Below, one piece after another: positions 44,700-55,055 of a stretch of 64,000 nt of DNA. The first letter of the stretch is position 1; each line of letters begins with the position of its first letter. The stretch comes from an uncultured Clostridia bacterium. Its GTDB lineage: Bacteria > Bacillota > Clostridia > TANB77 > CAG-508. The translations under genes and the position numbers were made by a program. Under the pieces are notes generated by a model. It had not been told where the DNA came from. It made no database searches and saw only the letters and a list, made by a program, of their open reading frames with translations. The stretch is taken from NCBI GenBank assembly GCA_948502395.1, contig CAOPES010000001.1:192985-256984 (forward strand), in the 5' to 3' direction.

Positions 44700-45185
44700 T
44701 TATGAAAGTAAATTATTAATTTCTTGAATAGTGCTTGTGATGAAATTTGAATTATTACTTTCAAATTTGTTTGGTTTAAAATTTTCAGCTTGTTTGATAA
44801 CTTCATCTAGCTTATCAAAGTCAAGTAAAGGAATAATATATCCCTTAGAAGAGAAGTTGTCCAAAAACTGTTGTTGATGGTCACTAACGTGTTCACCAAA
44901 CTCTTTTTTTCTTGCTGCTGCAATTACAGTTTTTCCAATTTCTAAGGCTTGTATAATTGTCCCAACACCTGCATGTGTGATAATTAAACTAGCATCGTTT
45001 AAATGCTTATTTAATTCGTCAATTGTCATATAAGGTATAATTTTTAGTTTATCTGATTTATATTTTGTACAACCAGATTGAACGATAACTTCTTGTGTTA
45101 TATTTCCAAGTTCTACTTGTTTTTCAACAGCTTTAATTAGTCGCTCAAAAGGTTTATCCTGAGTTCCTAGTGTTACAAAAATCAT
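44700..45185 (-). CDS. Alg13/EpsF-like glycosyltransferase subunit
   Basis: ATG 45185 overlaps the stop of the upstream gene by one base (TAATG), showing coupling. The 161-residue protein has MIFVTLGTQDKPFERLIKAV at the N-terminus and THAGVGTIIQALEIGKTVIA, the UDP-sugar binding motif of the GT28 C-terminal domain. It pairs with the Alg14-like partner upstream to form one transferase. Confidence 0.9.
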   Translation of the reverse strand: MIFVTLGTQDKPFERLIKAVEKQVELGNITQEVIVQSGCTKYKSDKLKIIPYMTIDELNKHLNDASLIITHAGVGTIIQALEIGKTVIAAARKKEFGEHVSDHQQQFLDNFSSKGYIIPLLDFDKLDEVIKQAENFKPNKFESNNSNFITSTIQEINNLLS

Positions 45186-45676
45186 TAGAAAATCCACCCC
45201 CAATATTTTGCTTTTGGATATAATTCAAGCATTTCCTCCCATTGAACTACAAAAGTGTCTGCAATATGATATAAAAGTTTTCCTGTTGCAGTTTTTGAAG
45301 TTCTATTTGCAAATGTTTCGATATATATAATTTTGCATCCAAATATCTTAGCTATACAGCACATAGGGCCAGCTGTGTGTGTTCCAGTTGTGATGATAAC
45401 TTGTGGTCTTATTTTTAGAAATATAAATAAACTGATAAAGCAATTTATTAGTAATATGAATGGGTATAGCAGTTTGGTTTTTCTTGTTCCATATACTAAA
45501 AAGTCTAATTTGTTTTTATATTTTTCCTTTAAATTTTTATTTGTAGCAGTTTTTTCAGTTACTATATGATAATTACATTTATCCATTATTGGTTTTAGTT
45601 GCATTAATTCTGCAAAATGTCCACCAGTGCTAGATATAAATATAATTTTTGTTTTTTCATTAAATGAATGTTTCAT
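45185..45676 (-). CDS. Alg14/EpsE-like membrane subunit
   Basis: The 163-residue protein begins with KIIFISSTGGHFAELMQLKP and has a membrane segment (LLYPFILLINCFISLFIFLK) followed by VIITTGTHTAGPMCCIAKIF, matching Alg14/PssD. It recruits the catalytic Alg13-like subunit to the membrane. ATG 45676 follows AAGGAGAA. Confidence 0.9.
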   Translation of the reverse strand: MKHSFNEKTKIIFISSTGGHFAELMQLKPIMDKCNYHIVTEKTATNKNLKEKYKNKLDFLVYGTRKTKLLYPFILLINCFISLFIFLKIRPQVIITTGTHTAGPMCCIAKIFGCKIIYIETFANRTSKTATGKLLYHIADTFVVQWEEMLELYPKAKYWGWIF

Positions 45677-45807
45677 ATTTTTCTCCTTGTTTTTGTTACA
45701 GATAGATTATACCTTAGAATACGAGTTTTTGCAACAAAATTGTAGACACAAATCGAAAAACAAGATATAATAAATAAGCTAAACAAGTAAAAAATGGAGA
45801 AATAGAT

Positions 45808-47691
45808 GTGAAAGAAAAAGTAACAAAAATAATATCAAAAATAATCAATTCAGTATGGTTTGTTATAATAATAGCAATTATAATTTTAGGAAAAACACTA
45901 TTATTTTATAATCAAACTGTTGGAGAAGTAGAGTTAGAAACAATATTAAATACAGTAAGTTTCATAGTAGTTTTGGGAGCAATACTATGTACATTACCAA
46001 ATAAAGCAAGAGTAGTGGGGGCAATAATATCAGATATTGTAATAAGTATATTACTTTTTGCTGACCATACATATTACATATATGCAAGGACAATATTATC
46101 AGTAGCGCAAATTACAAATTTGCAATATGGAGAAGAAATTACAAAAGCAATTCCAATACTGCTAAGTCCAGTACATATATTGTATTTTGTGGATTTGTTA
46201 ATGTTGATAGCTTTGCATTATGTTAAAGAAATAAAAATAGAAACTTTAAATAAAGCTAAAAAAAGAACAATAGTTGCAAGATGTCTATCAGGTATAATTG
46301 GAATAACAACTTTTATTGTGCTATGTATTCCAATAGCTGAAAAGAGCAGTAATTCGCCATATGTAAAAGATATACAAATAAAAGAAGCAACAATATTTGG
46401 ATATCATATTTTTGATATAAAAAGTGCGTTCATTAAGAATAATCAGACAAAATATAAAGATAAAGAAACAATGCTAAAAGACTATGAAGAATTGAAATCA
46501 GAATATGATGTAAAATATGGACAAGTTCAATATGACTTAGCTGGAACTTTAAAAGGAAAAAATATAATTATAGTTCAACTAGAATCTTTGCAAAATTTTG
46601 TAATAAACAAAGAAATTAATGGAAAAGAAATCACACCAAATTTGAATAAATTCTTTTCCGAAAATATAGAATTTACAAATATGTATATGCAAAGTTATAC
46701 AACAACAGCAGACTCTGAACATTCTGTGCTAACTTCAACATATCCAGTAGAAAATGGAATGGCATTTAGTAGATATTACACAAATACATATGATGACTTA
46801 TTCAAAGAATTTAATGAGGAGAATTACAATACATCATATATTCACGGAAATGAAGCTAAATTTTGGAACCGTGGAAATGTATATAAAAAGTTGCAAGTAG
46901 ACAATTTAATACTAAAAGAACAACTAGAAGAGCAAGAATATATAAATGGATTTTTATCAGATGAAACTGTATATAGGCAAAGTGTGGAGAAAATTGCAGA
47001 ATTTGAGCAACCATTCATATCATTTGTGGTAGCAGCATCATCACATATACCATTTGAACTAGAAGGATTACAAGACAGAAGCAAAGTAAATATTGACGTG
47101 GGAAAATACAAAAATACATTTTTCGGAAACTATTTAGAAGCGGCAAACTATGCAGATTACGCATTTGGAGTATTTTTGGAAGGCTTAAAACAAAAAGGAT
47201 TATATGAAGATACAGCAATTTTAGTATATGGAGACCATAATGGGTTAAATATGTATGAAGAAAATATGTTGGATTTTCTAAAAACAGACAAAGAATTAAC
47301 AGATGTTGATATAAGACTAAATTTTTCAAATGTATTGTGTGGCTTTAAAATACCAGGAGTACAGAGTATGAAAATAGGTAAGCCAGTAAGTAAATTAGAT
47401 ATAAAGCCAACACTTACGTATTTATGCGGAATAGAAGACGGATTTTCTTTGGGCTCAAATATGTTTGGAAGTAAAGATTTTGTATGTTTAAATAATGAAC
47501 TTATAATAACAGATGAATATTATTATGATGAAGGCTGGTATGATAGAGAAACAGGCTCATTTATCGAAGTTGATACAGCTGACGAAGATTTGAAAAGCAT
47601 GTTAAATACATATTACGAGAATATGAAAACAGAATTAGACATTTCAAATTCTATTGTTCACAATAACTTATTAAGTTTAGAAAACAAATAA
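45808..47691 (+). CDS. Lipoteichoic-acid-synthase-like sulfatase-domain protein
   Basis: A GTG start at 45808 follows ATGGAGAAA. The 627-residue protein has five N-terminal membrane segments and an extracellular alkaline-phosphatase-superfamily domain: QLESLQNFVI (metal Glu), SYTTTADSEHS (catalytic Thr), WNRGNVYKKL and VYGDHNGLNMYE. The architecture is that of LtaS/phosphoglycerol transferase. It would add glycerol phosphate to a lipid or glycan. Length is normal for the family. Confidence 0.9.
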   Translation: MKEKVTKIISKIINSVWFVIIIAIIILGKTLLFYNQTVGEVELETILNTVSFIVVLGAILCTLPNKARVVGAIISDIVISILLFADHTYYIYARTILSVAQITNLQYGEEITKAIPILLSPVHILYFVDLLMLIALHYVKEIKIETLNKAKKRTIVARCLSGIIGITTFIVLCIPIAEKSSNSPYVKDIQIKEATIFGYHIFDIKSAFIKNNQTKYKDKETMLKDYEELKSEYDVKYGQVQYDLAGTLKGKNIIIVQLESLQNFVINKEINGKEITPNLNKFFSENIEFTNMYMQSYTTTADSEHSVLTSTYPVENGMAFSRYYTNTYDDLFKEFNEENYNTSYIHGNEAKFWNRGNVYKKLQVDNLILKEQLEEQEYINGFLSDETVYRQSVEKIAEFEQPFISFVVAASSHIPFELEGLQDRSKVNIDVGKYKNTFFGNYLEAANYADYAFGVFLEGLKQKGLYEDTAILVYGDHNGLNMYEENMLDFLKTDKELTDVDIRLNFSNVLCGFKIPGVQSMKIGKPVSKLDIKPTLTYLCGIEDGFSLGSNMFGSKDFVCLNNELIITDEYYYDEGWYDRETGSFIEVDTADEDLKSMLNTYYENMKTELDISNSIVHNNLLSLENK

Positions 47692-47711
47692 TATCGAAAG
47701 GATGCAAGACT

Positions 47712-48719
47712 ATGGAAGAAGAAAGAATTCTAAGTCCTAAGCTAGAAAATGTGGGAGAAGAAAGAATAGAAAATACATTAAGACCACAAAATTTGGCAGA
47801 ATATATAGGGCAAGACAAAGTAAAAGAAAATATGAAAATCTATATAGAAGCGGCAAAGAAAAGAGGAGAGCCATTAGACCATTGCTTATTATATGGACCA
47901 CCAGGACTTGGGAAAACAACATTATCAAATATAATAGCAAACGAAATGAATTCAAATATAAAAATAACATCAGGGCCAGCAATTGAAAAGCCAGGAGACT
48001 TAGCAGCACTTTTGACAAACCTTTCAGAATTTGATGTTTTATTTATTGACGAAATTCACAGATTAAGCAAAAGTGTAGAAGAAATTTTGTACCCAGCATT
48101 AGAAGACTTTACATTAGATATTGTAATTGGGAAAGGGCCAAGTGCTAGGTCAATAAGATTAGACTTACCAAAATTCACATTAATTGGTGCAACAACAAAA
48201 GCTGGTTCACTTACAACACCATTACGTGACCGTTTTGGAATTACTCATAGGCTTGAATTATATTCAGAAAAAGATTTAACAACTATTGTAAAAAGGTCAA
48301 GCAAGATTTTAGATGTGGAAATAGATGAAGAAGCGGCAAGAGAAATTGCAAGACGTTCTAGGGGAACGCCTAGAATTGCAAATAGGTTATTAAAAAGAGT
48401 AAGAGATTACGCAATTGTATTAGGTGACGGAGATATTACATTAAAAATTGCCAAACATGCTTTAAACAAGCTAGAAATAGATGAACTAGGTTTAGATGAG
48501 ATTGATAGAAAAATATTGGAGACTATGATTGTTCAATATGGCGGAAGACCAGTTGGAATTGAAGCTTTGTCTGTTACTGTTGGTGAAGAGCTGGATACTA
48601 TTGAAGATGTGTATGAGCCTTATTTAATTCAAATTGGTTTTATTGCAAGGACTTTAAGGGGAAGAAGACCACTTCCTGCTGCTTATAAACATTTGGGCTA
48701 TGAATATTTAGAAGATTAG
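47712..48719 (+). CDS. ruvB: Holliday junction helicase RuvB
   Basis: The 335-residue protein has Walker A YGPPGLGKTTLSNIIANEM, Walker B LFIDEIHRLSK, sensor LIGATTKAGSLTTPLRDRFG and the C-terminal winged helix FIARTLRGRRPLPAAYKHLG. With RuvA it moves Holliday junctions. ATG follows CGAAAGGATG at 47697-47706. Confidence 0.97.
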   Translation: MEEERILSPKLENVGEERIENTLRPQNLAEYIGQDKVKENMKIYIEAAKKRGEPLDHCLLYGPPGLGKTTLSNIIANEMNSNIKITSGPAIEKPGDLAALLTNLSEFDVLFIDEIHRLSKSVEEILYPALEDFTLDIVIGKGPSARSIRLDLPKFTLIGATTKAGSLTTPLRDRFGITHRLELYSEKDLTTIVKRSSKILDVEIDEEAAREIARRSRGTPRIANRLLKRVRDYAIVLGDGDITLKIAKHALNKLEIDELGLDEIDRKILETMIVQYGGRPVGIEALSVTVGEELDTIEDVYEPYLIQIGFIARTLRGRRPLPAAYKHLGYEYLED

Positions 48720-48730
48720 GAGAAATAGAA

Positions 48731-49315
48731 ATGAAATTATTATTACATACTTGTTGTGCACCTTGCAGTGTATATTGCATAGACAGTCTAAGAGAAGAAG
48801 GAATTGAACCAACTGTATACTGGTATAATCCAAACATTCATCCATATATGGAATATAAATCAAGAAGAGATTGCCTAAAAGAATACACAAAATCAATAGG
48901 GATAGAAGCGATATTTGAAGAAGATTATGGATTAGATGAATTTTGCAAAAATGTTGTGGGAGATTTACAAAATAGATGTAAAAATTATTGTTATAGGGTT
49001 CGTTTGGAACAGGTGGCAAAGTATGCTAAGGATAATGGATATGATGCTTTTTCTACAACTCTTTTGGTTAGTATTTATCAAAATCATGAAGCTATAATTG
49101 AGATTGCAAATGAAATGGCTGAGAAATATGGTGTTAAGTTTTTGTATCGTGATTTTAGGGTTGGCTTCCGTGAGGGTCAAGCTAAGGCACGTGAATTGGG
49201 ACTTTATATGCAGAAGTATTGTGGGTGCGTTTTTAGTGAGGAAGATAGGTATTCTAAACAAATAAAAAGGGATTTAGAAAAAACTAAAACTGAGTTTAAA
49301 AAGCATTTGGGTTAA
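48731..49315 (+). CDS. queH: Epoxyqueuosine reductase QueH
   Basis: The 194-residue protein has LLLHTCCAPCSVYCIDSL, with the CC and CxxC ligands, then DLQNRCKNYCYRVRLEQVAK, FSTTLLVSIYQNHEAI and QKYCGCVFSEEDRY. These match the iron-sulfur QueH family, which carries out the last step of queuosine synthesis in tRNA. It follows ruvB by 11 bases. Confidence 0.93.
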   Translation: MKLLLHTCCAPCSVYCIDSLREEGIEPTVYWYNPNIHPYMEYKSRRDCLKEYTKSIGIEAIFEEDYGLDEFCKNVVGDLQNRCKNYCYRVRLEQVAKYAKDNGYDAFSTTLLVSIYQNHEAIIEIANEMAEKYGVKFLYRDFRVGFREGQAKARELGLYMQKYCGCVFSEEDRYSKQIKRDLEKTKTEFKKHLG

Positions 49316-49352
49316 TAGAATAATATTAGAGAGACAATTTGAAAGGAAGATT

Positions 49353-49619
49353 ATGAATAGTTTAGAAAATTTAAAAGATTTAATTATTTATCAAAGCCAA
49401 AAAAATGAAAATATTTCTATTGAAGTATTATACGATAACGAAGATTTTTGGCTAACTCAAAAGTCAATGGGAAAACTATTTGGGGTAGAAGTAAATACAA
49501 TAAATTATCATTTAAAAGAAATTTTTGAAACTAATGAATTAAAAGAAAATCGAACTATTCGAAAAATTCGAACAGTTCAAAAAGAAGGAAACAGAGCGGT
49601 TTCAAGGGATGTTACCTGA
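49353..49619 (+). pseudogene. Truncated RhuM-like gene
   Basis: The first 88 residues resemble RhuM/Fic-associated virulence proteins (SIEVLYDNEDFWLTQKSMGKLFGVEV...). The frame stops just where the family continues (SRDVT then TGA) and no continuation is present in any frame. No CGG lies near the break, so this is not a recoding case. It is a decayed remnant. Confidence 0.65.
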
Positions 49620-49672
49620 TTTTGACCAACTTATTATAAATACAAAAAAATTAAAAGAAAATTAAAAAACTA

Positions 49673-49701
49673 TTGACAAATTATTTTGTTTTTAATATAA
49701 T
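49673..49701 (+). promoter_or_regulatory. Promoter of pncB
   Basis: TTGACA and TATAAT are 17 bases apart. Confidence 0.9.
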
Positions 49702-49703
49702 GC

Positions 49704-49733
49704 TAATAACAAGTTTTACCAAGCTTGTTATTA
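49704..49733. promoter_or_regulatory. Operator-like palindrome in the pncB leader
   Basis: TAATAACAAG and CTTGTTATTA flank ten bases and begin just after the -10 box. Because an NrtR-like regulator is encoded 2.8 kb downstream, this may be its binding site. Confidence 0.55.
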
Positions 49734-49786
49734 AAAACTAAATACTTATTAACAAAATATTAAAAACAAAGAAAGAAGGAATGAAT

Positions 49787-51166
49787 ATGGAAAATATGAC
49801 AATGATGACAGACCTATATGAATTAACAATGGCGCAAGTATATTACAATTCAGGAAAAAAAGAAGAAGAAGCAATTTTTGATGTATTTTTTAGAAAACAA
49901 CCATTAGAATTAGGATACGCAATTATGGGAGGAGTAGACAGATTAATAGAATACGTCGAAAATCTAGGATTTACAGAAGAAGACATAAAATATTTAGAAA
50001 ACACAAAACTATTCAACAAAGAATTTATAGAATATCTAAGACAATTCAAATTTACAGGAGATATATATGCAATACCAGACGGAACGCCAATATTTAAAGG
50101 AGAACCACTTGTAACAGTAAAAGCACCAATAATAGAAGCGCAAATAATAGAAACAGCAATTCTATCATATCTAAACTCAAATATATGTTACACAACAGCA
50201 ACTAAAAAAATCACAGAAATTACGAAAAACATTGGAATTATGGAATTTGGAGCAAGAAGAGCTTATGGACCAGAAGCAGCAATAGAAGCAAGTAAATGTT
50301 CAATAATAGGTGGAGCAATAGGAACAAGCAATGTAATTGCAGGAAAAAAATACAATATGCCAATATTAGGAACAATGGCACATAGTATGATTACAGAAGC
50401 AAATAGCGAAAAAGAAGCGTTTCTAAATTATGCAAAAACATACCCAGAAAATTGTGTACTATTAGTAGACACATATGATGTGCTAAAAAGTGGAGTTCCA
50501 AATGCAATTCAAGTTGCAAAAGAATACCTAATTCCAAATGGATATACACTAAAAGGAATAAGAATTGACTCAGGAGATTTAGCTTATTTATCTAAGGAAG
50601 CTAAAAAAATGCTAGAAGAAGCGGGATTAGAAAATACTAAAATATGCTTGTCAGACGGATTAAATGCCGAAAAATTGCAAGAACTAAAAAGAAAAGGAGC
50701 AATTATTGATTCAATAGGATTAGGAGATAACATTGTTGCACCTGATAAAGGAAGAGTTGGATGTGTATATAAAAATGTAGCAATCATTCAAAATGGAAAA
50801 ACAATACCAAAAATAAAAATAAGTAGTGATACAGCAAAAACTATCAACCCAGGATTTAAAAAAGTTTATAGAATTTATGAAAAAGACACAAACAAAGCAG
50901 TTGAAGACATTATCGCATTAGAAAATGAAAAAATTGAAAAAAGCGAAAGCTATACAGTAGAACCATTACAAAAGCCAATATTTGCAAGAGGACAAAAAGT
51001 ATACAAAGATATGGATTTATATGAAAAAAGAGACTTTTGCACAAAACAAATGGAAACCATACCAAATGAAGTAAAAAGTTTTCCTAAATTTGAAGGATAC
51101 ACAGTCAAACTTAGTAATGAACTAAGTAATCTAAAACAAAAAATGATAACAGAAAGGGGACAATAA
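49787..51166 (+). CDS. pncB: Nicotinate phosphoribosyltransferase
   Basis: ATG 49787 follows AAGAAGGA at good spacing. The 459-residue protein has MTDLYELTMAQVYYNSGKKE, EFGARRAYGPEAAIEASKCS, GTMAHSMITEANSEKEAF, IRIDSGDLAYLSKEAKKML and LGLGD-like VIDSIGLGDNIV, as in NAPRTase. It converts nicotinate and PRPP to nicotinate mononucleotide in NAD salvage. It is followed by the PfoR-like transporter and the NrtR-like regulator. Confidence 0.95.
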   Translation: MENMTMMTDLYELTMAQVYYNSGKKEEEAIFDVFFRKQPLELGYAIMGGVDRLIEYVENLGFTEEDIKYLENTKLFNKEFIEYLRQFKFTGDIYAIPDGTPIFKGEPLVTVKAPIIEAQIIETAILSYLNSNICYTTATKKITEITKNIGIMEFGARRAYGPEAAIEASKCSIIGGAIGTSNVIAGKKYNMPILGTMAHSMITEANSEKEAFLNYAKTYPENCVLLVDTYDVLKSGVPNAIQVAKEYLIPNGYTLKGIRIDSGDLAYLSKEAKKMLEEAGLENTKICLSDGLNAEKLQELKRKGAIIDSIGLGDNIVAPDKGRVGCVYKNVAIIQNGKTIPKIKISSDTAKTINPGFKKVYRIYEKDTNKAVEDIIALENEKIEKSESYTVEPLQKPIFARGQKVYKDMDLYEKRDFCTKQMETIPNEVKSFPKFEGYTVKLSNELSNLKQKMITERGQ

Positions 51167-51167
51167 T

Positions 51168-52242
51168 ATGAAAAAAATAATAAATAAAATAAAAGAAATT
51201 CTAAAAAAATCAGATATAGAAATATCACTTAAAAGGTATGGAATAGACGCACTAGGAGCAATGGCGCAAGGTCTATTTGCATCACTATTGATAGGAACAA
51301 TATTAAATACAATTGGTACGCAACTAAACATTCAAATATTAACAACAATTGGTGGATATGCCCAATCAGTAAGTGGTATAGCAATGGCAATTGCAATAGG
51401 ATATGCATTAAAATGTCCAACACTAGTACTATTTTCATTAGCAACAGTTGGTATGGCAGCAAATAAACTAGGTGGAGCTGGTGGACCATTAGCAGTACTA
51501 ATTATAACAATTATTAGTGCAGAATTTGGAAAATTAGTATCAAAGAAAACCAAAATCGATATTCTCGTAACACCACTTGTTACAATACTAGTAGGAACAC
51601 TACTATCAATTCAAATTGCACCAGCGATAGGAAATTTAGCAAGTAGTATAGGTGGGGCAATAATGTGGGCAACTGAATTACAACCACTTTTGATGGGAAT
51701 AATAGTCTCTGTTATAGTAGGTATTGCATTAACATTACCAATTAGTAGTGCAGCAATATGTGCAGCATTATCATTAACAGGCTTAGCTGGCGGAGCAGCA
51801 TTAGCAGGATGTTGTGCTCAAATGGTAGGGTTTGCTGTTATGAGTTTTAAAGAAAATAGATGGGGCGGAATTATTGCACAAGGTATTGGAACAAGTATGC
51901 TTCAAATGGGAAATATAGTTAAAAATCCAAAAATAGCAATACCACCAATTCTTACATCAGCAATTGTAGGACCAATTGCAACTTGTATATTCAAACTAAC
52001 AATGGATGGACCGGCAATTTCTTCTGGAATGGGTACTTGTGGCTTGGTTGGTCAAATTGGAGTTTATACTGGTTGGACACAGGCGATAGCAGAAGGTACA
52101 AAACAAGCGATTACTCGGTTGGGATTGGCTTGGTTTGATTTTGGTTAGTTTTGTTTTGCCAGCTGTAATTTGTTATGTGCTTGGAAAAATATTTAGAAAA
52201 TTAAATTGGATTAAAGAAAATGATTTGAAATTAGATTTTTAG
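51168..52242 (+). CDS. PfoR-like PTS-EIIC-type transporter; +1 shift at CGG 52116
   Basis: The protein has about ten membrane segments and a Gly-rich pattern of the PTS_EIIC_2/PfoR family (IDALGAMAQGLFASLLIGTI; CCAQMVGFAVMSFKENRWGG; GMGTCGLVGQIGVYT). The zero frame reads CGG 52116 and stops at 52148. Skipping C gives GWDWLGLILVSFVLPAVICY and ends WIKENDLKLDF at 52242, matching the family end (W---GDL-L). Product length is about 357. It starts one base after pncB's stop and may import a nicotinate-related compound. Confidence 0.9.
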
Positions 52243-52257
52243 ACATTTATTCAAGTT

Positions 52258-52441
52258 CAAGTAATTATTTTATTTTTTGAATAAATTATGAATGTATCCT
52301 AAAATAAGGTTAGAAATTCTTTAATTATTTTATGGAAATAGTTCGTGCGGTGACACGAAAGGGAGCTATAAAATAATTTTAGAATTTCTTTGCTTATGTA
52401 AGAAACCGAAGAATTTATGAAAAAAATAAAATAATTACTTG
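52258..52441 (+). ncRNA. Structured RNA-like element, copy 2
   Basis: The ends form a perfect 21-bp stem (52258-52278 with 52421-52441). Inside are stems ATAAATT/AATTTAT, AGAAATTCT/AGAATTTCT, AATTATTTTAT/ATAAAATAATT and TTCGTG/CACGAA, with conserved unpaired GGAAATAG and AGGGAGC. No ORF is present. It corresponds to copy 1 at 43333-43514 with covarying stems. Confidence 0.7.
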
Positions 52442-52511
52442 TATATAGAAAAAATAAAAAAAATATGTTATAGTATAAATGTCAAAAACAAAAGGAAGGA
52501 AAAAAGAAAAA

Positions 52512-53330
52512 ATGTACAAAACAGAAAAAGAATTTTTAGAAAATTACGATGACAGCATATACGAAAAACTATCAATGACAACAGACATCATCATTTTCAG
52601 TGTCTCAGACAAACCACAAGAAAACTATCGAAAAAACGACGAAAAAAATATGAGCATATTACTAGTAAAAAGAAAAGACTATCCTTATAAAGACAAGTGG
52701 TGCTTACCAGGCGGATTTTTAGACATAAAAGAAGACTTAGAAGAATGTCCAAAAAGAATTCTAGCAGCAGAAACAAACATTAAAAACATTTATTTAGAGC
52801 AACTATACACATTTGGAGCAGTAAACCGAGACCCAAGAACAAGAGTTGTTTCAACATCATATATGGCACTAATCGATAAAAATCAATTAAAAGACAAATT
52901 AAGCGAAGAAGCATCATGGTTTGATATAAAACTAATTGAAAGAGCAGATGGATTAGTAAGCATAAAATTAGAAGGCCCAAAAGAAAAATTAGAATTCATT
53001 GTTAAAAGAAAATTGAAAGAAGCCACAACAAATCAATATGAATATGAAGTTGTAGAAAACGAAAAACTAGCATTTGACCATGCGCTAGTTATTGTAAATG
53101 GAATGGAAAGATTAAGAAATAAAATACAATATACCGATATTGTATTTCGTATGATGCCAGAATATTTTACATTAGGAGAATTACAAAGAGTTTATGAAGT
53201 AATATTAGATAAAAAGTTATTAGATCCAGCATTCAGAAGAATTATTGCAAACAAAGTTGAAAAGACAGACAAATTAAAAAAAGGAGAAGGACATAGACCA
53301 TCAGCATTGTTCAAGTACAAAAATAGTTAA
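52512..53330 (+). CDS. NrtR-like NAD-metabolism regulator (degenerate NUDIX plus winged helix)
   Basis: The start at 52512 follows AAGGAAGGAAAAAAG. The protein (272 residues) has a NUDIX-like domain with a broken catalytic box (GGFLDIKEDLEECPKRILAA then ETNI lacks the REUXEE Glu pair), then a winged-helix domain with FRMMPEYFTLGELQRVYEVI and LDPAFRRIIANK. That architecture is NrtR, an ADP-ribose-sensing repressor. Its nearness to pncB supports this. The target could be the palindrome at 49704. Confidence 0.87.
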   Translation: MYKTEKEFLENYDDSIYEKLSMTTDIIIFSVSDKPQENYRKNDEKNMSILLVKRKDYPYKDKWCLPGGFLDIKEDLEECPKRILAAETNIKNIYLEQLYTFGAVNRDPRTRVVSTSYMALIDKNQLKDKLSEEASWFDIKLIERADGLVSIKLEGPKEKLEFIVKRKLKEATTNQYEYEVVENEKLAFDHALVIVNGMERLRNKIQYTDIVFRMMPEYFTLGELQRVYEVILDKKLLDPAFRRIIANKVEKTDKLKKGEGHRPSALFKYKNS

Positions 53331-53344
53331 GGAGAAAATAAAAT

Positions 53345-55040
53345 TTGAAACAATTATTAAAACAAGAAAAATATCGAAATTTAGCAAAAATAATTCTTAT
53401 AAATACAATTATTTTTACTATCACCAATTTATTGTTTAATATAAAATATGAGCAAGTAGATGACTTTATAATGTACAACCTATATTCAGGGTTAGACGGA
53501 ACATATAGCACTTATGGAGTATATATGCATACAATATTATGTGCAATAATAGGGCTTTTTTATAGAATAGTGCCAGTAATTAACTGGCACACAATATTTC
53601 TGTTAAGTATGCAATTCATATGTTTTACGATAATAGGATATTGCATAACAGAAAAACAAAAAAGTGAAAAATCATTTATAATATATGCAGTATTTGCAAG
53701 TGTATTTTATTCAGTACTATTAGTTTTAATACAATACACATCTGTTGCGGCAGTATTAATACTAACAGCACTATTTATAATAATGCACTTAATGGAAAGA
53801 GAACAAAAGAGCAAGACTCTAAAAGTACTATGTTTTGTGCTTTACACTGTTGGAATAATGCTAAGAATGCAATCATTGCTAATAATCGCTCCATTTTTTG
53901 CACTATATGCAATATATTATTTAATAAAATATTTCAAAAAGCAAATTGACATTAATAAATTAAAGACTGTAATAGCTGATTACGCAATTATTGCAGTAAT
54001 AACAATTGCAGTATATATATCACATAATGCAATTTATGAGAACAATCCAGTTTACAAAGAATATATGGAATATAACAATATAAGAGCAATATTGCACGAT
54101 ATGTCTTATACAGATTATGAGGAAAATAAGCAAATATTTGACGAAATAGGTTGGTCAAAAAATGACCATTATCTTTTCTATACATTTAATTTTGGAGATG
54201 AGAATGTATATAGTAAAGAGAATTTGCAAAAAATTATAGATTATAAAATAAGTACAAATCAATATTACAATTTAAACTCTAAACCAAAAGAAGTAAGAGA
54301 AGACTTAGTAAATGAAATGCAATCTACAAATACAATTGTAACATTATTTATGTTTGCAATGTTTTTTGTAGCTGTGTTAGAAAGTAAAGAGAAGAAGCGG
54401 ATTAAATATACTAATATTGCTAGTAACCTTAGGAATTAATGCATTATTTATTGTTTTAAATAGAAGTATGTTAAGAGTAGTTATACCAGAATACATCATA
54501 GGAACAGCACTTATAACGTATAATATGAAATTGGAAAAGGAAAAACATCAATTTAGTGCAATATGGATTGTTTTGATTATAATAATAACATCAAGCTATT
54601 CAGCAAGCAGATATGAATTCGATTACAAATTAAAAGATTACAAACAATATCAAAAAGTAATTGAATATGTAAACGAACGCAAAGAAAATACATATTTAGC
54701 TACAATTCCAGCTTTACAATTTCGATATTTAGCATATTCGCCATACCAAATGCCACCAAAAGGTTCATTTTCAAATTTAAGAGTTATGGGCGGTTGGGAT
54801 ATGTTTACTCAGAATTATTATGATTTTAAGGAGAAAAATAATTTAGAAGGAACATTTTTGGATTTGTTAAAAGATGATGTTTATTTGATTGATGGTGATG
54901 TTTATTGGTCAGGTAATGAGTATAAAAATTACATAAATAATATTGTTTTATTTATAAAAGAGCATTATAATAAAGACGTGGAATATGAGAAAGTAGAGCA
55001 AATTGAAAATATTTATATTTATAAGATTGTAGAAAAATAG
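53345..55040 (+). CDS. Polytopic membrane protein, possibly a glycosyltransferase; +1 shift at CGG 54398
   Basis: TTG 53345 follows AAGGAGAAAATAAA. The zero frame runs to CGG 54398 and would stop at 54439. Skipping C yields GLNILILLVTLGINALFIVL, which restores the next membrane helix and continues to 55040. Product length is about 564 residues with about ten membrane segments and an extracellular C-terminal domain. The N-terminal DDFIMYNLYSG segment resembles the catalytic-loop area of GT-C enzymes. It precedes the ABC exporter by 15 bases. The substrate is unknown. Confidence 0.85.
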
Positions 55041-55055
55041 AAAGAAGGAACTAAA

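Noticed and set aside
49353..49619. RhuM-like fragment as another CGG recoding case
   Set aside because: No CGG is in frame and no continuation is found in other frames; it is a true truncation.
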